From NCBI GenBank assembly GCA_032250735.1, contig JAVVEP010000003.1:1-63961 (forward strand): DNA of 63,961 bases, in the 5' to 3' direction. Position 1 is the stretch's first letter, and every line of letters begins with the position of its first letter. The position numbers and the translations under genes were made by a program. Shown here piece after piece: positions 1-9,176 of the stretch. This DNA is from Gammaproteobacteria bacterium. GTDB lineage: Bacteria; Pseudomonadota; Gammaproteobacteria; SZUA-152. The notes below the pieces were generated by a model. It did not search any database and was not told the origin of the DNA. It saw nothing but the letters and a program-made list of their open reading frames with translations.

Positions 1-349
1 CCGATGTCTCGGGCAACCACAGCACGCCGTCGGCCGTCCGCAGCGAAAACCGCACCGTGTAGCTCAGGCCGTATTCCTGCGCCCTGCCCGAGGCGTCCAC
101 CGACAACACCCGCTTGCCGTACTGTTCCGCGCGTATCTGCAACTGCATCGGGGCCGAGGCGTCGAGCCGCACCCCCGCGCCCTTCAGCCCGCGACCCAGC
201 TCCGGGGCGATGTCCGTCGCCGGGGCGGCATCCAGCAGCGCCAGCACCGACAGCGCGGGCGGCAACTGCACCGAGCCGCGCAGATGGAAGCCGCAGGCAC
301 TGATCGAGAGCAGCAGGAGTAATAGTAGAAGGGCGGAAAACGGGCGCAT
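1..349 (-). CDS. lptE: LPS-assembly lipoprotein LptE, partial (C-terminus cut by window edge)
   Basis: Reading the minus strand from the ATG at 349 gives 116 residues before the window ends. The N-terminus is a hydrophobic leader of eight consecutive Leu followed by the lipobox ISAC and then CGFHLRG, which is the signature start of mature LptE/RlpB. Further on, an E-Y-x-L-x-Y-T-V stretch matches the conserved core strand of the family. LptE is an outer-membrane lipoprotein that plugs the LptD barrel and delivers LPS to the cell surface. In many gammaproteobacteria lptE follows leuS; here the upstream neighbour is instead a divergent SET-domain gene about 230 bases away, so lptE probably has its own promoter in 350-578. 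The missing C-terminus lies to the left of the window. Confidence 0.9.
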   Translation of the reverse strand, partial: MRPFSALLLLLLLLSISACGFHLRGSVQLPPALSVLALLDAAPATDIAPELGRGLKGAGVRLDASAPMQLQIRAEQYGKRVLSVDASGRAQEYGLSYTVRFSLRTADGVLWLPETS

Positions 350-460
350 TGGGGGATTGTACGTGATTCCATGGGCGGGGGGTGAGCGGCCGAACGCCTG
401 CCTCGGTGGCCACACCGCCAACGATTAATTTTTTCAATCAAGACGATCGATATTTTCCGT

Positions 461-489
461 TTGTTGATGCCGTCAAACATCCGTATATA
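461..489 (+). promoter_or_regulatory. Candidate sigma70-type promoter for the SET-domain gene
   Basis: TTGTTG at 461-466 and TATATA at 484-489 are separated by 17 bases, the usual sigma70 spacing, and lie about 90 bases before the ATG at 579. The match to consensus is only moderate, especially at the -35. The rest of 350-578 shows no gene or strong hairpin. Confidence 0.35.
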
Positions 490-578
490 GCAACTTTGTT
501 AGACCATGCCTGTCCAGACTCACCCAGTGGCGACAGGCATACCCTCATTAATCACCCTATTTTCGGAGTACACAAACG

Positions 579-1043
579 ATGCTTTACCCTCCCATTTATG
601 GAGACGATCCCCTTTTCCCAAAGGCGAGCGACTTTGCCGTTGTCCACAAAGACGCCACCTCTGGCCAGGGGGTAATCAGTTATCGCCCACTTAAGCGGGG
701 CGACGTCATTGCCAGGATGGCAGGTGAAATAATCGACACGATTCGTCAGCACACGCTGCAAATCAGCCCGAGCAAGCATTTGTTCGACCCCTATTTCTCC
801 GGGTATTTTCTGCACTCCTGCTCACCCAATGTATTCCTGGACATGAAGACCCTGACGGTCACCGCGTTGAGGGATATTCCGGCCAACAGCTTCCTGTATA
901 TGGACTATGCCGACACCGAGGACTACCTGTTCAAGCAGTTCCCCTGCTCCTGTGGCAGCCATAACTGTCGTGGCTGGGTCAGCGGCAAGAAGGAGATCCC
1001 CCTCTCCCTGCCGGAACACGACCTGCACCTGGCAACCGGCTAG
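579..1043 (+). CDS. Small SET-domain protein (putative protein-lysine methyltransferase)
   Basis: This 154-residue protein has the hallmarks of a minimal SET domain. There is a G-x-G-like loop near residues 29-31, the HSCSPN motif at 79-84 (usually NHSCxPN), a catalytic-type tyrosine in MDY at 108-110, and a post-SET zinc motif C-S-C-x4-C at 123-130. SET domains transfer methyl groups from S-adenosylmethionine to lysines; bacterial free-standing copies have few known substrates. It has no signal peptide and should be cytoplasmic. GGAG lies about 10 bases before the ATG. The stop is only 14 bases before the next start, so it is probably co-transcribed with the PLP-decarboxylase-like gene, and that protein or its product is a possible substrate. 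Function beyond methyl transfer is unknown. Confidence 0.8.
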   Translation: MLYPPIYGDDPLFPKASDFAVVHKDATSGQGVISYRPLKRGDVIARMAGEIIDTIRQHTLQISPSKHLFDPYFSGYFLHSCSPNVFLDMKTLTVTALRDIPANSFLYMDYADTEDYLFKQFPCSCGSHNCRGWVSGKKEIPLSLPEHDLHLATG

Positions 1044-1057
1044 TCCCGCACCGCAAC

Positions 1058-2272
1058 ATGACGACCACCTCCACCCATGACTGGTGGCAGAGGCCCGACC
1101 TCTGCTACCAGGGGCAGCAATTGCAGTTTAACGGGCACTCGGTCCAGACCCTGGCGGAACAGTTCGGGACGCCCAGCTTTGTCTATTCGGCGGCGCGGGT
1201 ACGCGACAATCTCGCCCGCCTCACCCAGGCGCTGGCGGATGCCGGGCTGGGCGGGCGTTCGTCCCTGCTCTACGCCATGAAGGCCAACCGCTTTGCCCCC
1301 CTGCTGACCGTGCTCAAACAGACCGGCCTGTGCGGCATTGACGCCTGCTCACCCCGCGAGGTCGAGCATGCCGTCAGCTGCGGCTTTGCCCCGTCGGCGA
1401 TCTCGTTCACCGCCACCAGCCTGTCGGCGCAGGATTATGCCAGCCTCGCCCGCTATGATGGCCTGGTGATGGACTGTGATTCCCTGCACACGATACACAG
1501 CTGGGGCAGACTGAAACCGGGCTCGTCGATCGGCATCCGGGTCAATCCCGGCATCGGCATCGGCCGCGCCTGCAATGAAAAACTGCAATACGCCGGCTCC
1601 GTCACCACCAAGTTCGGCATCTATCGGGAACAGTTCCAGCAGGCGCTGGACATTGCCCGCCAGTACGACCTGAGCGTGCACAAGATCCACTTCCATACCG
1701 GCTGTGGCTACCTAACCCCGCAGCTGGCGCAGCTCGACCAGGTGGTCGCCGAGTGCCAGTGGTTTATCGACACCGCCGGCAGCATCACCCACGTGAATAT
1801 TGGCGGCGGCCTGGGCGTACCCCACCTGGCCGATGATGCGCCGCTGGACCTGCAACAGTGGTCCGCGATTCTGCACCGACATTTCGGCGCCAGCGGGCTG
1901 CACCTGGAGGTCGAGCCGGGCGATTACCTGGTCAAGGACGCCGGTCTGTTGCTGCTCAGCAAGACCTATGTGGAACAGAAACGGGAGATCACCTTCGTCG
2001 GCGTCAATGCCGGCTTCAACATCGCCCCCGAACCGGCCCACTACGGACTGCCCTTCCAGCCGGTACCGCTGTACCGCGACGACAGCCCCTGCACCCCGGT
2101 GCACGTGGTCGGCAACATCAACGAGGCGCTCGACGTCTGGTATGAGAACGCCCTGCTGCCCGACCTCAGCACGCAGGATCACCTCGCCCTCATCAATGCC
2201 GGCGCCTACTCCGCCTCCATGGCATCCAACCACTGCATGCGTGGTGAATTTCGGGAGTTTCTCATCGACTGA
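1058..2272 (+). CDS. Fold-III PLP-dependent decarboxylase-like protein (LysA/ODC family)
   Basis: This 404-residue protein has the alanine-racemase-type barrel of diaminopimelate and ornithine decarboxylases. The PLP lysine is in YAMKAN (Lys75), HTGCGY is near residue 213, and the phosphate-binding glycine loop GGGLG is near 250. A Tyr is present in the C-terminal INAGAYS motif. The motif that normally reads G-P-x-C-E-x-x-D and supplies the second-subunit catalytic Cys reads G-N-I-N-E-A-L-D near residue 351, so the Cys is replaced by Asn. The reaction may therefore differ from simple LysA or ODC chemistry. No biosynthetic lysine context is present; its only close partner is the upstream SET gene. 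I see no clear Shine-Dalgarno sequence, consistent with translational coupling. The substrate is unknown. Confidence 0.8.
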   Translation: MTTTSTHDWWQRPDLCYQGQQLQFNGHSVQTLAEQFGTPSFVYSAARVRDNLARLTQALADAGLGGRSSLLYAMKANRFAPLLTVLKQTGLCGIDACSPREVEHAVSCGFAPSAISFTATSLSAQDYASLARYDGLVMDCDSLHTIHSWGRLKPGSSIGIRVNPGIGIGRACNEKLQYAGSVTTKFGIYREQFQQALDIARQYDLSVHKIHFHTGCGYLTPQLAQLDQVVAECQWFIDTAGSITHVNIGGGLGVPHLADDAPLDLQQWSAILHRHFGASGLHLEVEPGDYLVKDAGLLLLSKTYVEQKREITFVGVNAGFNIAPEPAHYGLPFQPVPLYRDDSPCTPVHVVGNINEALDVWYENALLPDLSTQDHLALINAGAYSASMASNHCMRGEFREFLID

Positions 2273-2295
2273 GCCGCGCCGCGGCTACCCGGTAG
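2272..2295. terminator. Weak hairpin between convergent genes
   Basis: AGCCGCG/CGCGGCT at 2272-2286 and the overlapping CTACC/GGTAG at 2285-2295 form two short GC-rich hairpins between converging genes. There is no proper U-tract, so termination activity is uncertain. Confidence 0.25.
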
Positions 2296-2325
2296 CATAT
2301 TTTCCACCACCATGGCAGGGGCAGA

Positions 2326-4146
2326 TCAGGCGATCTTCTCCACATCCTGGTTATGCACGGCCCTGAACTCGGCCACGCCGTCCTTGCCCATATATTTTTG
2401 CAGCACACGCTCATCGGTCTGGCGCAGGTCGACCATGATCAGGCCGTCAATGCAGTCGCCAAAATTCTTGTCCACATTGAAGCCGAGCAGACGCCCCCCC
2501 AGCTTCAGGTACTGCTTGATCAGGATCGGCACACCCTTGCCACCGCTCTCCTGGAGGGAGACCAGTTCCGAGACCTCGTCGATGGTCGCCATGCCGGCGA
2601 GTTCGGTCCTGTGCCAGACGGGACGCAGCGCACCGCGATACGGTTTTCGCGGGCGAATCTGGCGGCTGAGCTGATGGTCGAAGTTATTGGCTCGCAGAAA
2701 ATCAATCAACAGTTGCTTGGAGACGGAACTGTAATCGTTACTGATGCTCACCGGTCCGAACAGCACGGCGTAATGCGGATGGTTGACGACGAACACACCG
2801 ATCCCTTTCCACAACAGCATCAATGGGGTGTAGCTGCGCTGGTATTCGGGACGGACAAAGGAACGGCCCAGCTCAATCGCCGGGTTGAGCGCCTTGAGCA
2901 GCCGCCGGCTATAGCGAAACAGGGAATAGCTATAGAGCCCCTTTTTGCCGTATTTCTGCACGATCTCATCGGCCAGCCCCAGGCGGTAGGCCCCCACCAC
3001 TTCGCGGCTCTCGTCGTTCCAGATGAAGAGGTGTAGATAGTAGCTGTCGTAGAGATCGATATCCGTTGCATTCCCGGTGCCCTCGCCGACGGCGCGAAAG
3101 GTCAGCTCGCGTAGGCGACCCAGCTCCTGCAGCAACCAGGGGATCTGCGCGGCGCGGGCATAGTAGACCTTGAGGCTGCCGCTCTCGGCCAGCCGTTGGT
3201 GAGCGGGCAGGGCGGCGACCTCGGCGGCCAGCAGTTGCGACTCGATCGCCCCGGCCACTGCAGTCATCGCCTTTTGCGGCACCAACGGCACCGGCCTCTT
3301 GTCCTCGGGGGCGCTAGCCAGCATGTGGGTGTGCAGGCGCAGGTATTTGGCAATGTCGTCATCACTGCCGTTACTGACGAGGCGCCGGGGGTTGATGGAT
3401 TCACCGATACGCAGCGCAATCACGCGATCGCGCTTGTTGCTCAGCTCGCGCGGCAACATCAGGCTGCGCAGCACAGGATGCAACAGGCCCAGCGTATGGA
3501 ACAGTGCGCTGTTGCGCCCGGCAATATGGATCGGCACCGCCGTCGCCTCGGTGATACGCACCATGCGCGCTATGGTGGCATTCCACCGGCCGTCACGCAC
3601 ACCAAGACTGGACAGACAGAAGCGGGACACATCCCCCGCCGGGAACACCACCAGCAGTCCGCCGTTATCCAGCCAGCGCACGGCCTCACGCAGCGGTTTC
3701 ATGTTGGCGCGGGTGGCACGGGCATGGCCATAAGGATTGACACCGATGATGGTGTCTCTCAGTTCCGGGATGCGCCGGAGCAGGCTGTTGGCCATAATCC
3801 GCACATCGGGCCGCACCTGCCGGAGCAACTGCGTCAGGATCAACCCCTCGATACCGCCAAAGGGGTGATTGACAACCACCACGACCGGCCCGGTGCTGGG
3901 GATATTGGCAAGTCCACCACCGACCACACGCGGGGTAATATTCAGATATTTCAGTGTCAGCGCCGCAAACGCATCCGCCGTGTTGGTCGCCGCCAGGCGT
4001 TCATATCCCTCGGCCAATCCGTTTAGCCCCAACAGCCTTTCGCACAGATTGATCGCGGGGCGCTTTATCGCCCGGGGAAGCGTGGTGAAAAGCAGATCGT
4101 CCATGCGAAAGGGATTAAAGGCTTTGCTGACTTCTTTACGGCACAT
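2326..4146 (-). CDS. olsF: Two-domain acyltransferase, OlsF-like (PlsC-type plus GNAT/haemolysin-type)
   Basis: The N-terminal half (about 300 residues) is a lysophospholipid-acyltransferase-like domain with NHPFGG at the catalytic His and a FPAGDVS motif. The C-terminal half looks like the GNAT-type OlsB/haemolysin acyltransferase domain, with FVRPEYQRSYTPL followed by a YAVLFGPVSIS stretch. This domain pair is the organisation of OlsF, which makes ornithine lipids by N-acylating ornithine and then O-acylating the product at the inner membrane. The open frame runs to a TTG at 4182, but an ATG at 4146 (606 residues) seems the more natural start; another ATG is at 4104. A strong Pho-box match lies upstream at 4219-4236, fitting the known replacement of phospholipids by ornithine lipids in phosphate-starved cells. 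Assignment as OlsF rather than another hybrid acyltransferase is likely but not proven. Confidence 0.72.
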   Translation of the reverse strand: MCRKEVSKAFNPFRMDDLLFTTLPRAIKRPAINLCERLLGLNGLAEGYERLAATNTADAFAALTLKYLNITPRVVGGGLANIPSTGPVVVVVNHPFGGIEGLILTQLLRQVRPDVRIMANSLLRRIPELRDTIIGVNPYGHARATRANMKPLREAVRWLDNGGLLVVFPAGDVSRFCLSSLGVRDGRWNATIARMVRITEATAVPIHIAGRNSALFHTLGLLHPVLRSLMLPRELSNKRDRVIALRIGESINPRRLVSNGSDDDIAKYLRLHTHMLASAPEDKRPVPLVPQKAMTAVAGAIESQLLAAEVAALPAHQRLAESGSLKVYYARAAQIPWLLQELGRLRELTFRAVGEGTGNATDIDLYDSYYLHLFIWNDESREVVGAYRLGLADEIVQKYGKKGLYSYSLFRYSRRLLKALNPAIELGRSFVRPEYQRSYTPLMLLWKGIGVFVVNHPHYAVLFGPVSISNDYSSVSKQLLIDFLRANNFDHQLSRQIRPRKPYRGALRPVWHRTELAGMATIDEVSELVSLQESGGKGVPILIKQYLKLGGRLLGFNVDKNFGDCIDGLIMVDLRQTDERVLQKYMGKDGVAEFRAVHNQDVEKIA

Positions 4147-4218
4147 GAAGACACCCGGTGTGATGGAGACTCGGAGCGTCAATCTAGCGCGGAAATGTGT
4201 ACCGCTGAAGAACGGACG

Positions 4219-4236
4219 ATGACAGTTTTATGAAAA
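4219..4236 (-). promoter_or_regulatory. Candidate Pho box (PhoB site) upstream of the olsF-like gene
   Basis: On the minus strand two 7-base direct repeats, TTTTCAT and CTGTCAT, are separated by AAAA. This matches 16 of 18 positions of the E. coli Pho-box consensus. It sits 73 bases before the ATG at 4146 and 37 before the TTG at 4182. The remainder of 4237-4507 shows nothing else I can support. Confidence 0.6.
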
Positions 4237-4507
4237 CGCCGGCGACTGCACCAGGATGTAAAACACCAGCACGGTGGCCAACGTGAAGCATCACTGACTC
4301 AAAGTGGGCAACAGGGGCCTACAATCAACCCGAAACACATAAGCTTTACTGGAAGCCACCGGGACGTATCGTCGCTAGTTGCCGGCGATAACGGTCCAGC
4401 ACATCCCCGGCAACGAGATGGCTCGACAGGGGCGAACGGAAACAATCGCGCAAAGGCCCGGCTCGCAACCCGGCCCTGGTCAGCGATGTACAGGAGACAG
4501 ACATAAA

Positions 4508-5368
4508 ATGCTCACGGTTGAAACATGGTGGTATGCGTTATCGGCAATCTCTGTCATTAACATCACCCTCTGGGTTTTATCTTACCGATGGCTATGGCGC
4601 AGAAAAGATATTTATCCACCCTCCATCTTCAACCGGCGATTGCTCATGATCTGGCTGTCATTTGTGTATGTGACGGTTTGCGCCTTCCGCTCCTTTTTAC
4701 CGCGCATCGATCTTGAACGGATCGCCCTGCTGGACCACTGGCTGTCGAGCATCTTGATCGGCCGCACCGTAACCACCGTCGCAGAGATTTTCTTTATGGC
4801 GCAGTGTGCCTTGCTTCTGCATGAGGCGGGAAAAATGACGGACAAGGGTTTGGCGGTGTTCCTGTCGCTGTCCCTGATTCCCATCATCGTTATCGCCGAA
4901 GTCTTTTCCTGGTATGCGGCGATAACCACGAATTATCTGGGCAGCGTCGTGGAAGAATCCCTGTGGGCATTTTCCGGCCTGCTTCTGGTTGTCGGCTGTT
5001 TATCGTTATGGCCCGCAGCCGATAAACAAGGGCGTACTTTTCTTTTCACCGCAACCCTGTTTGGCATCGGGTTTCTGGTGTTCATGATCCTGGTTGATGT
5101 GCCCATGTACTGGCAACGCTACGTGGTTGATACGGTCGCAGACAAGGCATATCTCCCCCTGTGGGAGGGCCTGCGCGACATGGCCGGCAATTACCGGCAA
5201 AGTTTTGACTGGCCTGTATGGGCGGCTGAAATACCGTGGATGACCCTGTATTTCACGGTCGCCGTCTGGGTAAGCATCTTCCTTCCACATGCCACCATAA
5301 TCAGGCACAAAAATAACGGCCATCCGTCTGCCATTTCCCCGCAGACACCAAAGGCCGCGAAGGTATGA
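4508..5368 (+). CDS. Polytopic inner-membrane protein of unknown function
   Basis: The open frame begins at 4379, but the ATG at 4508 is preceded by AGGAGA about 10 bases upstream and starts directly in a hydrophobic segment, so I choose it (286 residues). I count about seven hydrophobic stretches spread over the whole length, with a WLWRRKD positive loop after the first. There is no signal peptide, catalytic motif or family signature I recognise. It sits alone between the OlsF-like gene (divergent) and the pyruvate-kinase-like gene. A sensor or transport role is possible but not supported by any residue. Confidence 0.7.
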   Translation: MLTVETWWYALSAISVINITLWVLSYRWLWRRKDIYPPSIFNRRLLMIWLSFVYVTVCAFRSFLPRIDLERIALLDHWLSSILIGRTVTTVAEIFFMAQCALLLHEAGKMTDKGLAVFLSLSLIPIIVIAEVFSWYAAITTNYLGSVVEESLWAFSGLLLVVGCLSLWPAADKQGRTFLFTATLFGIGFLVFMILVDVPMYWQRYVVDTVADKAYLPLWEGLRDMAGNYRQSFDWPVWAAEIPWMTLYFTVAVWVSIFLPHATIIRHKNNGHPSAISPQTPKAAKV

Positions 5369-5416
5369 AGTGGCAACGGCTACTGCACTCATACTCCGTC
5401 AGAAGACGATTGGCGG

Positions 5417-5445
5417 ATGTCACATTCATGTCACAAAACTCGACT
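5417..5445 (+). promoter_or_regulatory. Pho-box-like phased repeats before the pyruvate-kinase-like gene
   Basis: ATGTCAC at 5417 and ATGTCAC at 5428 are spaced by exactly 11 bases, followed in phase by the weaker CTCGACT at 5439, with short ATTC and AAAA spacers. This is the periodicity of PhoB half-sites, though each box departs from CTGTCAT. It ends 30 bases before the ATG at 5476. Confidence 0.4.
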
Positions 5446-5475
5446 ACAGTGCGGCGTGATCGATGAGGTATCACC

Positions 5476-7356
5476 ATGCCGCAATATGCACTGCAGAACC
5501 CGGAATCCCTTGAAGCCAGCGCAGAAACCACGCTAAGCGCCCTGCTGGAAGAGATCATCAACCTGCGCAGCCTCGTGATCGACGGGGCGGCGACACGGCT
5601 GTCGCCGTATGCCGGGAACTACCCTGTCGGCCAATGCAGTGACAGCGCGCAAAATCTGGCCCACTACCTTAGCCTGCGCCGCCACGACCTGCGCCCCCTT
5701 CAGGAGCGGTTGGCGCAAGCGGGATTATCCTCCCTCGGCCGTTGCGAGGCCCATGTGCTCGGCACCCTGAATCAGGTGGCCAACATCCTCGGCCGGGCAC
5801 TGGGCGCGCCCATTGATCAATTTCAGCAACAGACCTTCGCCGAACGCTATACGCAGGCCCTGCAAACCATGGAAGGCAATACCCGACATCTGTTCGGACC
5901 ACGCAATCCGGAGCGCGAGGCATATATCATGGTGACCCTGCCCCACGAGGCCGCGCTGGACGCCGGACTGGTGCGGGCCCTCATCCGCCAGGGGATGGAT
6001 TGCGCTCGCATCAATTGTGCCCACGACGACAAAGATACCTAGGAGTCCATGGCCCAGCTCGTCAGGAAGCTTGCCGCCGCCGAAGGCCGGACGTGCAGGA
6101 TTCTCATGGACCTGGCCGGCCACAAGATTCGCACCGGCCCCCTGGAACGCGAGCCGGCAGTAAAACATGTGCATGTACGACGCAATACGCTCGGCGCGAT
6201 GGTAATGCCCGGAGAGGCGCTGATCTATCGGAAAGGCTCCGCACCGGCGGGACAGCTGAGCCTGCCCGACGAGGTATTCGAGCAACTCCAGCCGGATGAT
6301 CGCCTACGCTTGGTTGACACCCGCGGCAAGAAACGCAGCTTGCATATCGTCCACCGGATGGCATCGGGGCCATGGCTGGCGCAGAGTAAACGCAGTGCCT
6401 ACGTGGCGGCGGATACCCCGTTCCACTGGCAACGGGCTGATGCCGACGGGGGCTTCCACACGCTCTCCGAACAGCGTTTTGCCGACTTCCCGGGCATGTC
6501 GGTAACGATTCGCCTGCACGTGGGCGACAAATTGTTGCTGACGGCCAGCCAGACACCGGGCCGCGCGGCGATCCTGAATCCTGTAGGTGAGGTGATGGCG
6601 CCCGCCAGCATTGGCTGTACTCACCCAGAGGTGGTGAAGGCGCTCAAGGTGCATGATCTGGTATGGATCGACGACGGCAAACTGGGGGCCGTGGTCACTG
6701 CGATCGGCCCCGAAGGCGCCCTGCTGAATATCGTCCATGCCCATGACAAGGGTGTCACTGTGCTGGCCGAGAAAGGCTTCAATTTCCCCTCCACCCCACT
6801 CAATCTGCCACCCCTCAGCCAGAAGGATCTGCGCGATCTCGACACCGTCTGCCAGCTGGCCGACATGGTGGGCTTCTCGTTTGTAGAGAGCCTGGGCGAC
6901 ATGGAATGCCTCATCGCCGCACTGGCGCAACGCGGAAAGCCACACTTACCAATCATCGCCAAGATCGAAACCGCACGGGGAGTACGCCACTTGCCGGAGA
7001 TCCTGCTGGGCACCCTGGGACGCCACCCACTGGGGGTGATGATCGCCCGCGGCGACCTGGCCGTGGAGCTGGGCGGCGTGCGTCTCGCGGAGATCCAGGA
7101 GGAACTGCTGTGGCTGTGCGAAGCGGCCCATGTGCCGGTGATCTGGGCCACGCAGGTATTGGAAAGCCTGGCCAAGAACGGTGATCTCTCCCGCCCGGAA
7201 TACACCGATGCCGCCATGAGCGGCCGAGCCGACTGCGTCATGCTCAACAAGGGACCGCACATCATCAAGGCCCTCAGTACATTGAGCGATATCCTGCAAC
7301 GCATGCAGGCACACCAACAGAAAAAGACCGCACGACTCAGGGCGTTGCACTGGTAA
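5476..7356 (+). pseudogene. Pyruvate-kinase-like protein interrupted by one in-frame amber codon
   Basis: Residues 1-188 (5476-6042) and a second open stretch starting at ATG 6049 (435 residues) lie in the same frame, separated by TAG at 6040-6042 and two sense codons. Read through, they make a single 626-residue protein. The junction would read INCAHDDKDT-x-ES, then MDLAGHKIRTG, which is the pyruvate-kinase nucleotide/substrate region; related proteins commonly have Trp at the interrupted position, and TGG to TAG is one base change. The second part has pyruvate-kinase motifs: AKIETARG (metal/phosphoenolpyruvate site), MIARGDLAVE, WATQVLES and a C-terminal DCVMLNKG. The N-terminal extension of about 150 residues is typical of the long pyruvate-kinase subgroup. 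Either it is a recent nonsense mutation, a sequencing error, or a read-through codon. The second half alone could be translated from 6049 but would lack part of the active-site barrel. Confidence 0.8.
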
Positions 7357-7562
7357 GCCCCTGCGTTGTCAGCCGGCAGCTGCACACGCATGACACAGGC
7401 GACGGTCATCACTCGCACAGGCTCGTCGCAGGCGAGCGTTCAGCCAAACTCAACTAGACTGACGTAATTAACTCCGGTTGATTTTCAGTACACGGTAGAC
7501 CGGATTGGAGAAAATGGCTTTTGGTACAAATCAGTTGGTCTGATTTTATAGCAACACACATC

Positions 7563-9176
7563 ATGATGAATAAGCCCAAGATAAACAGACCTTCCCGACC
7601 CATCGATTTTTTGCTGGCCGATATCAGTCAGAGGGACACCCTGATTGCACATTTACAGCAGGAGATCCGCTGTACAGTCGAGCCCTGCCAACATGCAACC
7701 CGAATCTATTACGACAGTTTCGACTGGCGTCTCTATCAGGCTGATCTCTGTCTGTATAAGGATCAATCCCGGCAGTTCCGCCGTTATGTACTTCAGTCAA
7801 GATCCGCTGGCAAGAACATCGCAATGCAGGAGAATACGGAGGCCACCGCTGTGTTTGCGCAGGATCTGGCAACGGGTCTGCTGCGGGATAAGATAGCACC
7901 CCTGCTGGAGATGCGCGCCCTGCTGCCACTGATCAATATCCAGCAAGAAACCCTACCTATCCGCGTAATGAATAAAGCGGAAAAAACCGTTGCCAGAATC
8001 GTCCTGGAACATAATGCGATCCGTCAATCCGCTACCTCGAGACAAAAAATTGATGATTATCGAGCACGAGTTATCCCCCTGCGCGGATTCTGGAAGGCCG
8101 CCAGCAAACTCCGCCACACACTGGAACAATATCCGCACACAATAGCCAGCAATGAGGGTCTGTATGATCTGGCGATACGCTCTTTGTGCTTAACCCCGGG
8201 TGAGTACAGTTCAAAAATCGATATCCCGTTGAATGCACAGGATCGCGCCGACCACGCCATGCAACTCATCCTTAACAACCTCTATCACACCATGCTGGCA
8301 AATGAACAAGGTATTGCGGCCAATATTGATTCCGAGTTTTTACATGATTTCCGGGTTGCTGTTCGCAGAACACGCTCGGCCCTGACACAGATCAAGCAGG
8401 TCTTGCCGCAAACTGAGGTGGATAAATTCAAGGCCGTGTTTTCGTGGCTGGGGAGCGTAACCAATCTGCCTCGCGACCTGGATGTACATTTGTTAAATTT
8501 CGACACGTATGCCAGCAGCTTACCGGATGACATGCGCGGCGACCTTGAACCATTGCGAGACTATTTACACAAGCAGCGCACACTCGAATACAAGAACCTG
8601 AAAAAGACGCTACGCTCGGCACGTTATCGTCGCTTCAAACAAGACTGGGAGCAATTTCTGGACACCGGCCTTTGCATAGACAATCCGGCAGAGTCTGCAG
8701 AAATACCGATTGTACTTATCGCAAAGCAATATACATGGCGCGCATATAGGCGCGCACTCAAACAGGGTAACGCCCTCAATCCCGACTCCCCGGCCATGCA
8801 ATATCACGAACTGCGCAAGACCTGCAAGAAACTGCGCTACCTGATGGAATTCTTTGCATCATTGTTCCCGAAAAAGGAGATCAAACCCCTGATCAGGACG
8901 CTCAAGTCACTACAGGGCAACCTTGGTGATTTCCAGGACCTCGAAGTGCACGCGCAATCCATGCGCGTGTTTGCCGAGCAGATGTTGCAGCAAGAGCATG
9001 CTTCCTCCAGGACCCTGATGGCCATGGGTGCGCTTGCAGAGAATCTGGAACACCATAAAATGGCCATCCATCAGGAATTCTCAGATGTATACCAAGCATT
9101 CCAGGGCAAGAAAAATCGGGACCTGTTTGAGTCACTATTCAAGCCACAAGAAAAACTGCCGGAAAGCGTATTATGA
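7563..9176 (+). CDS. CYTH/CHAD-type polyphosphate-associated protein
   Basis: The C-terminal 300 residues form a CHAD domain: the HDFRVAVRRTRSAL segment carries its conserved His and Arg, and a second helix has YHELRKTCKKLRYL. CHAD domains bind inorganic polyphosphate through these basic residues. The first 200 residues resemble a degenerate CYTH-type region (RIYYDSFDWRLY and alternating basic strands) but lack a clear ExExK start. An in-frame TTG at 7521 with GGAG about 10 bases upstream would add 14 residues; I prefer the ATG at 7563. It is the first gene of a three-gene unit with ATGA overlaps to parA-like and sixA-like genes. No signal peptide, so it is probably cytoplasmic, perhaps on polyphosphate granules. 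Confidence 0.85.
   Translation: MMNKPKINRPSRPIDFLLADISQRDTLIAHLQQEIRCTVEPCQHATRIYYDSFDWRLYQADLCLYKDQSRQFRRYVLQSRSAGKNIAMQENTEATAVFAQDLATGLLRDKIAPLLEMRALLPLINIQQETLPIRVMNKAEKTVARIVLEHNAIRQSATSRQKIDDYRARVIPLRGFWKAASKLRHTLEQYPHTIASNEGLYDLAIRSLCLTPGEYSSKIDIPLNAQDRADHAMQLILNNLYHTMLANEQGIAANIDSEFLHDFRVAVRRTRSALTQIKQVLPQTEVDKFKAVFSWLGSVTNLPRDLDVHLLNFDTYASSLPDDMRGDLEPLRDYLHKQRTLEYKNLKKTLRSARYRRFKQDWEQFLDTGLCIDNPAESAEIPIVLIAKQYTWRAYRRALKQGNALNPDSPAMQYHELRKTCKKLRYLMEFFASLFPKKEIKPLIRTLKSLQGNLGDFQDLEVHAQSMRVFAEQMLQQEHASSRTLMAMGALAENLEHHKMAIHQEFSDVYQAFQGKKNRDLFESLFKPQEKLPESVL

Noticed and set aside
3196-4026. 276-residue plus-strand frame opposite the OlsF-like gene
   Set aside because: His/Gln/Arg-rich antisense shadow of a well-supported acyltransferase.
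6049-7356. Second part of the pyruvate-kinase-like gene as an independent gene
   Set aside because: It is in frame with the first part and begins inside the catalytic barrel, so it is better read as the interrupted remainder.
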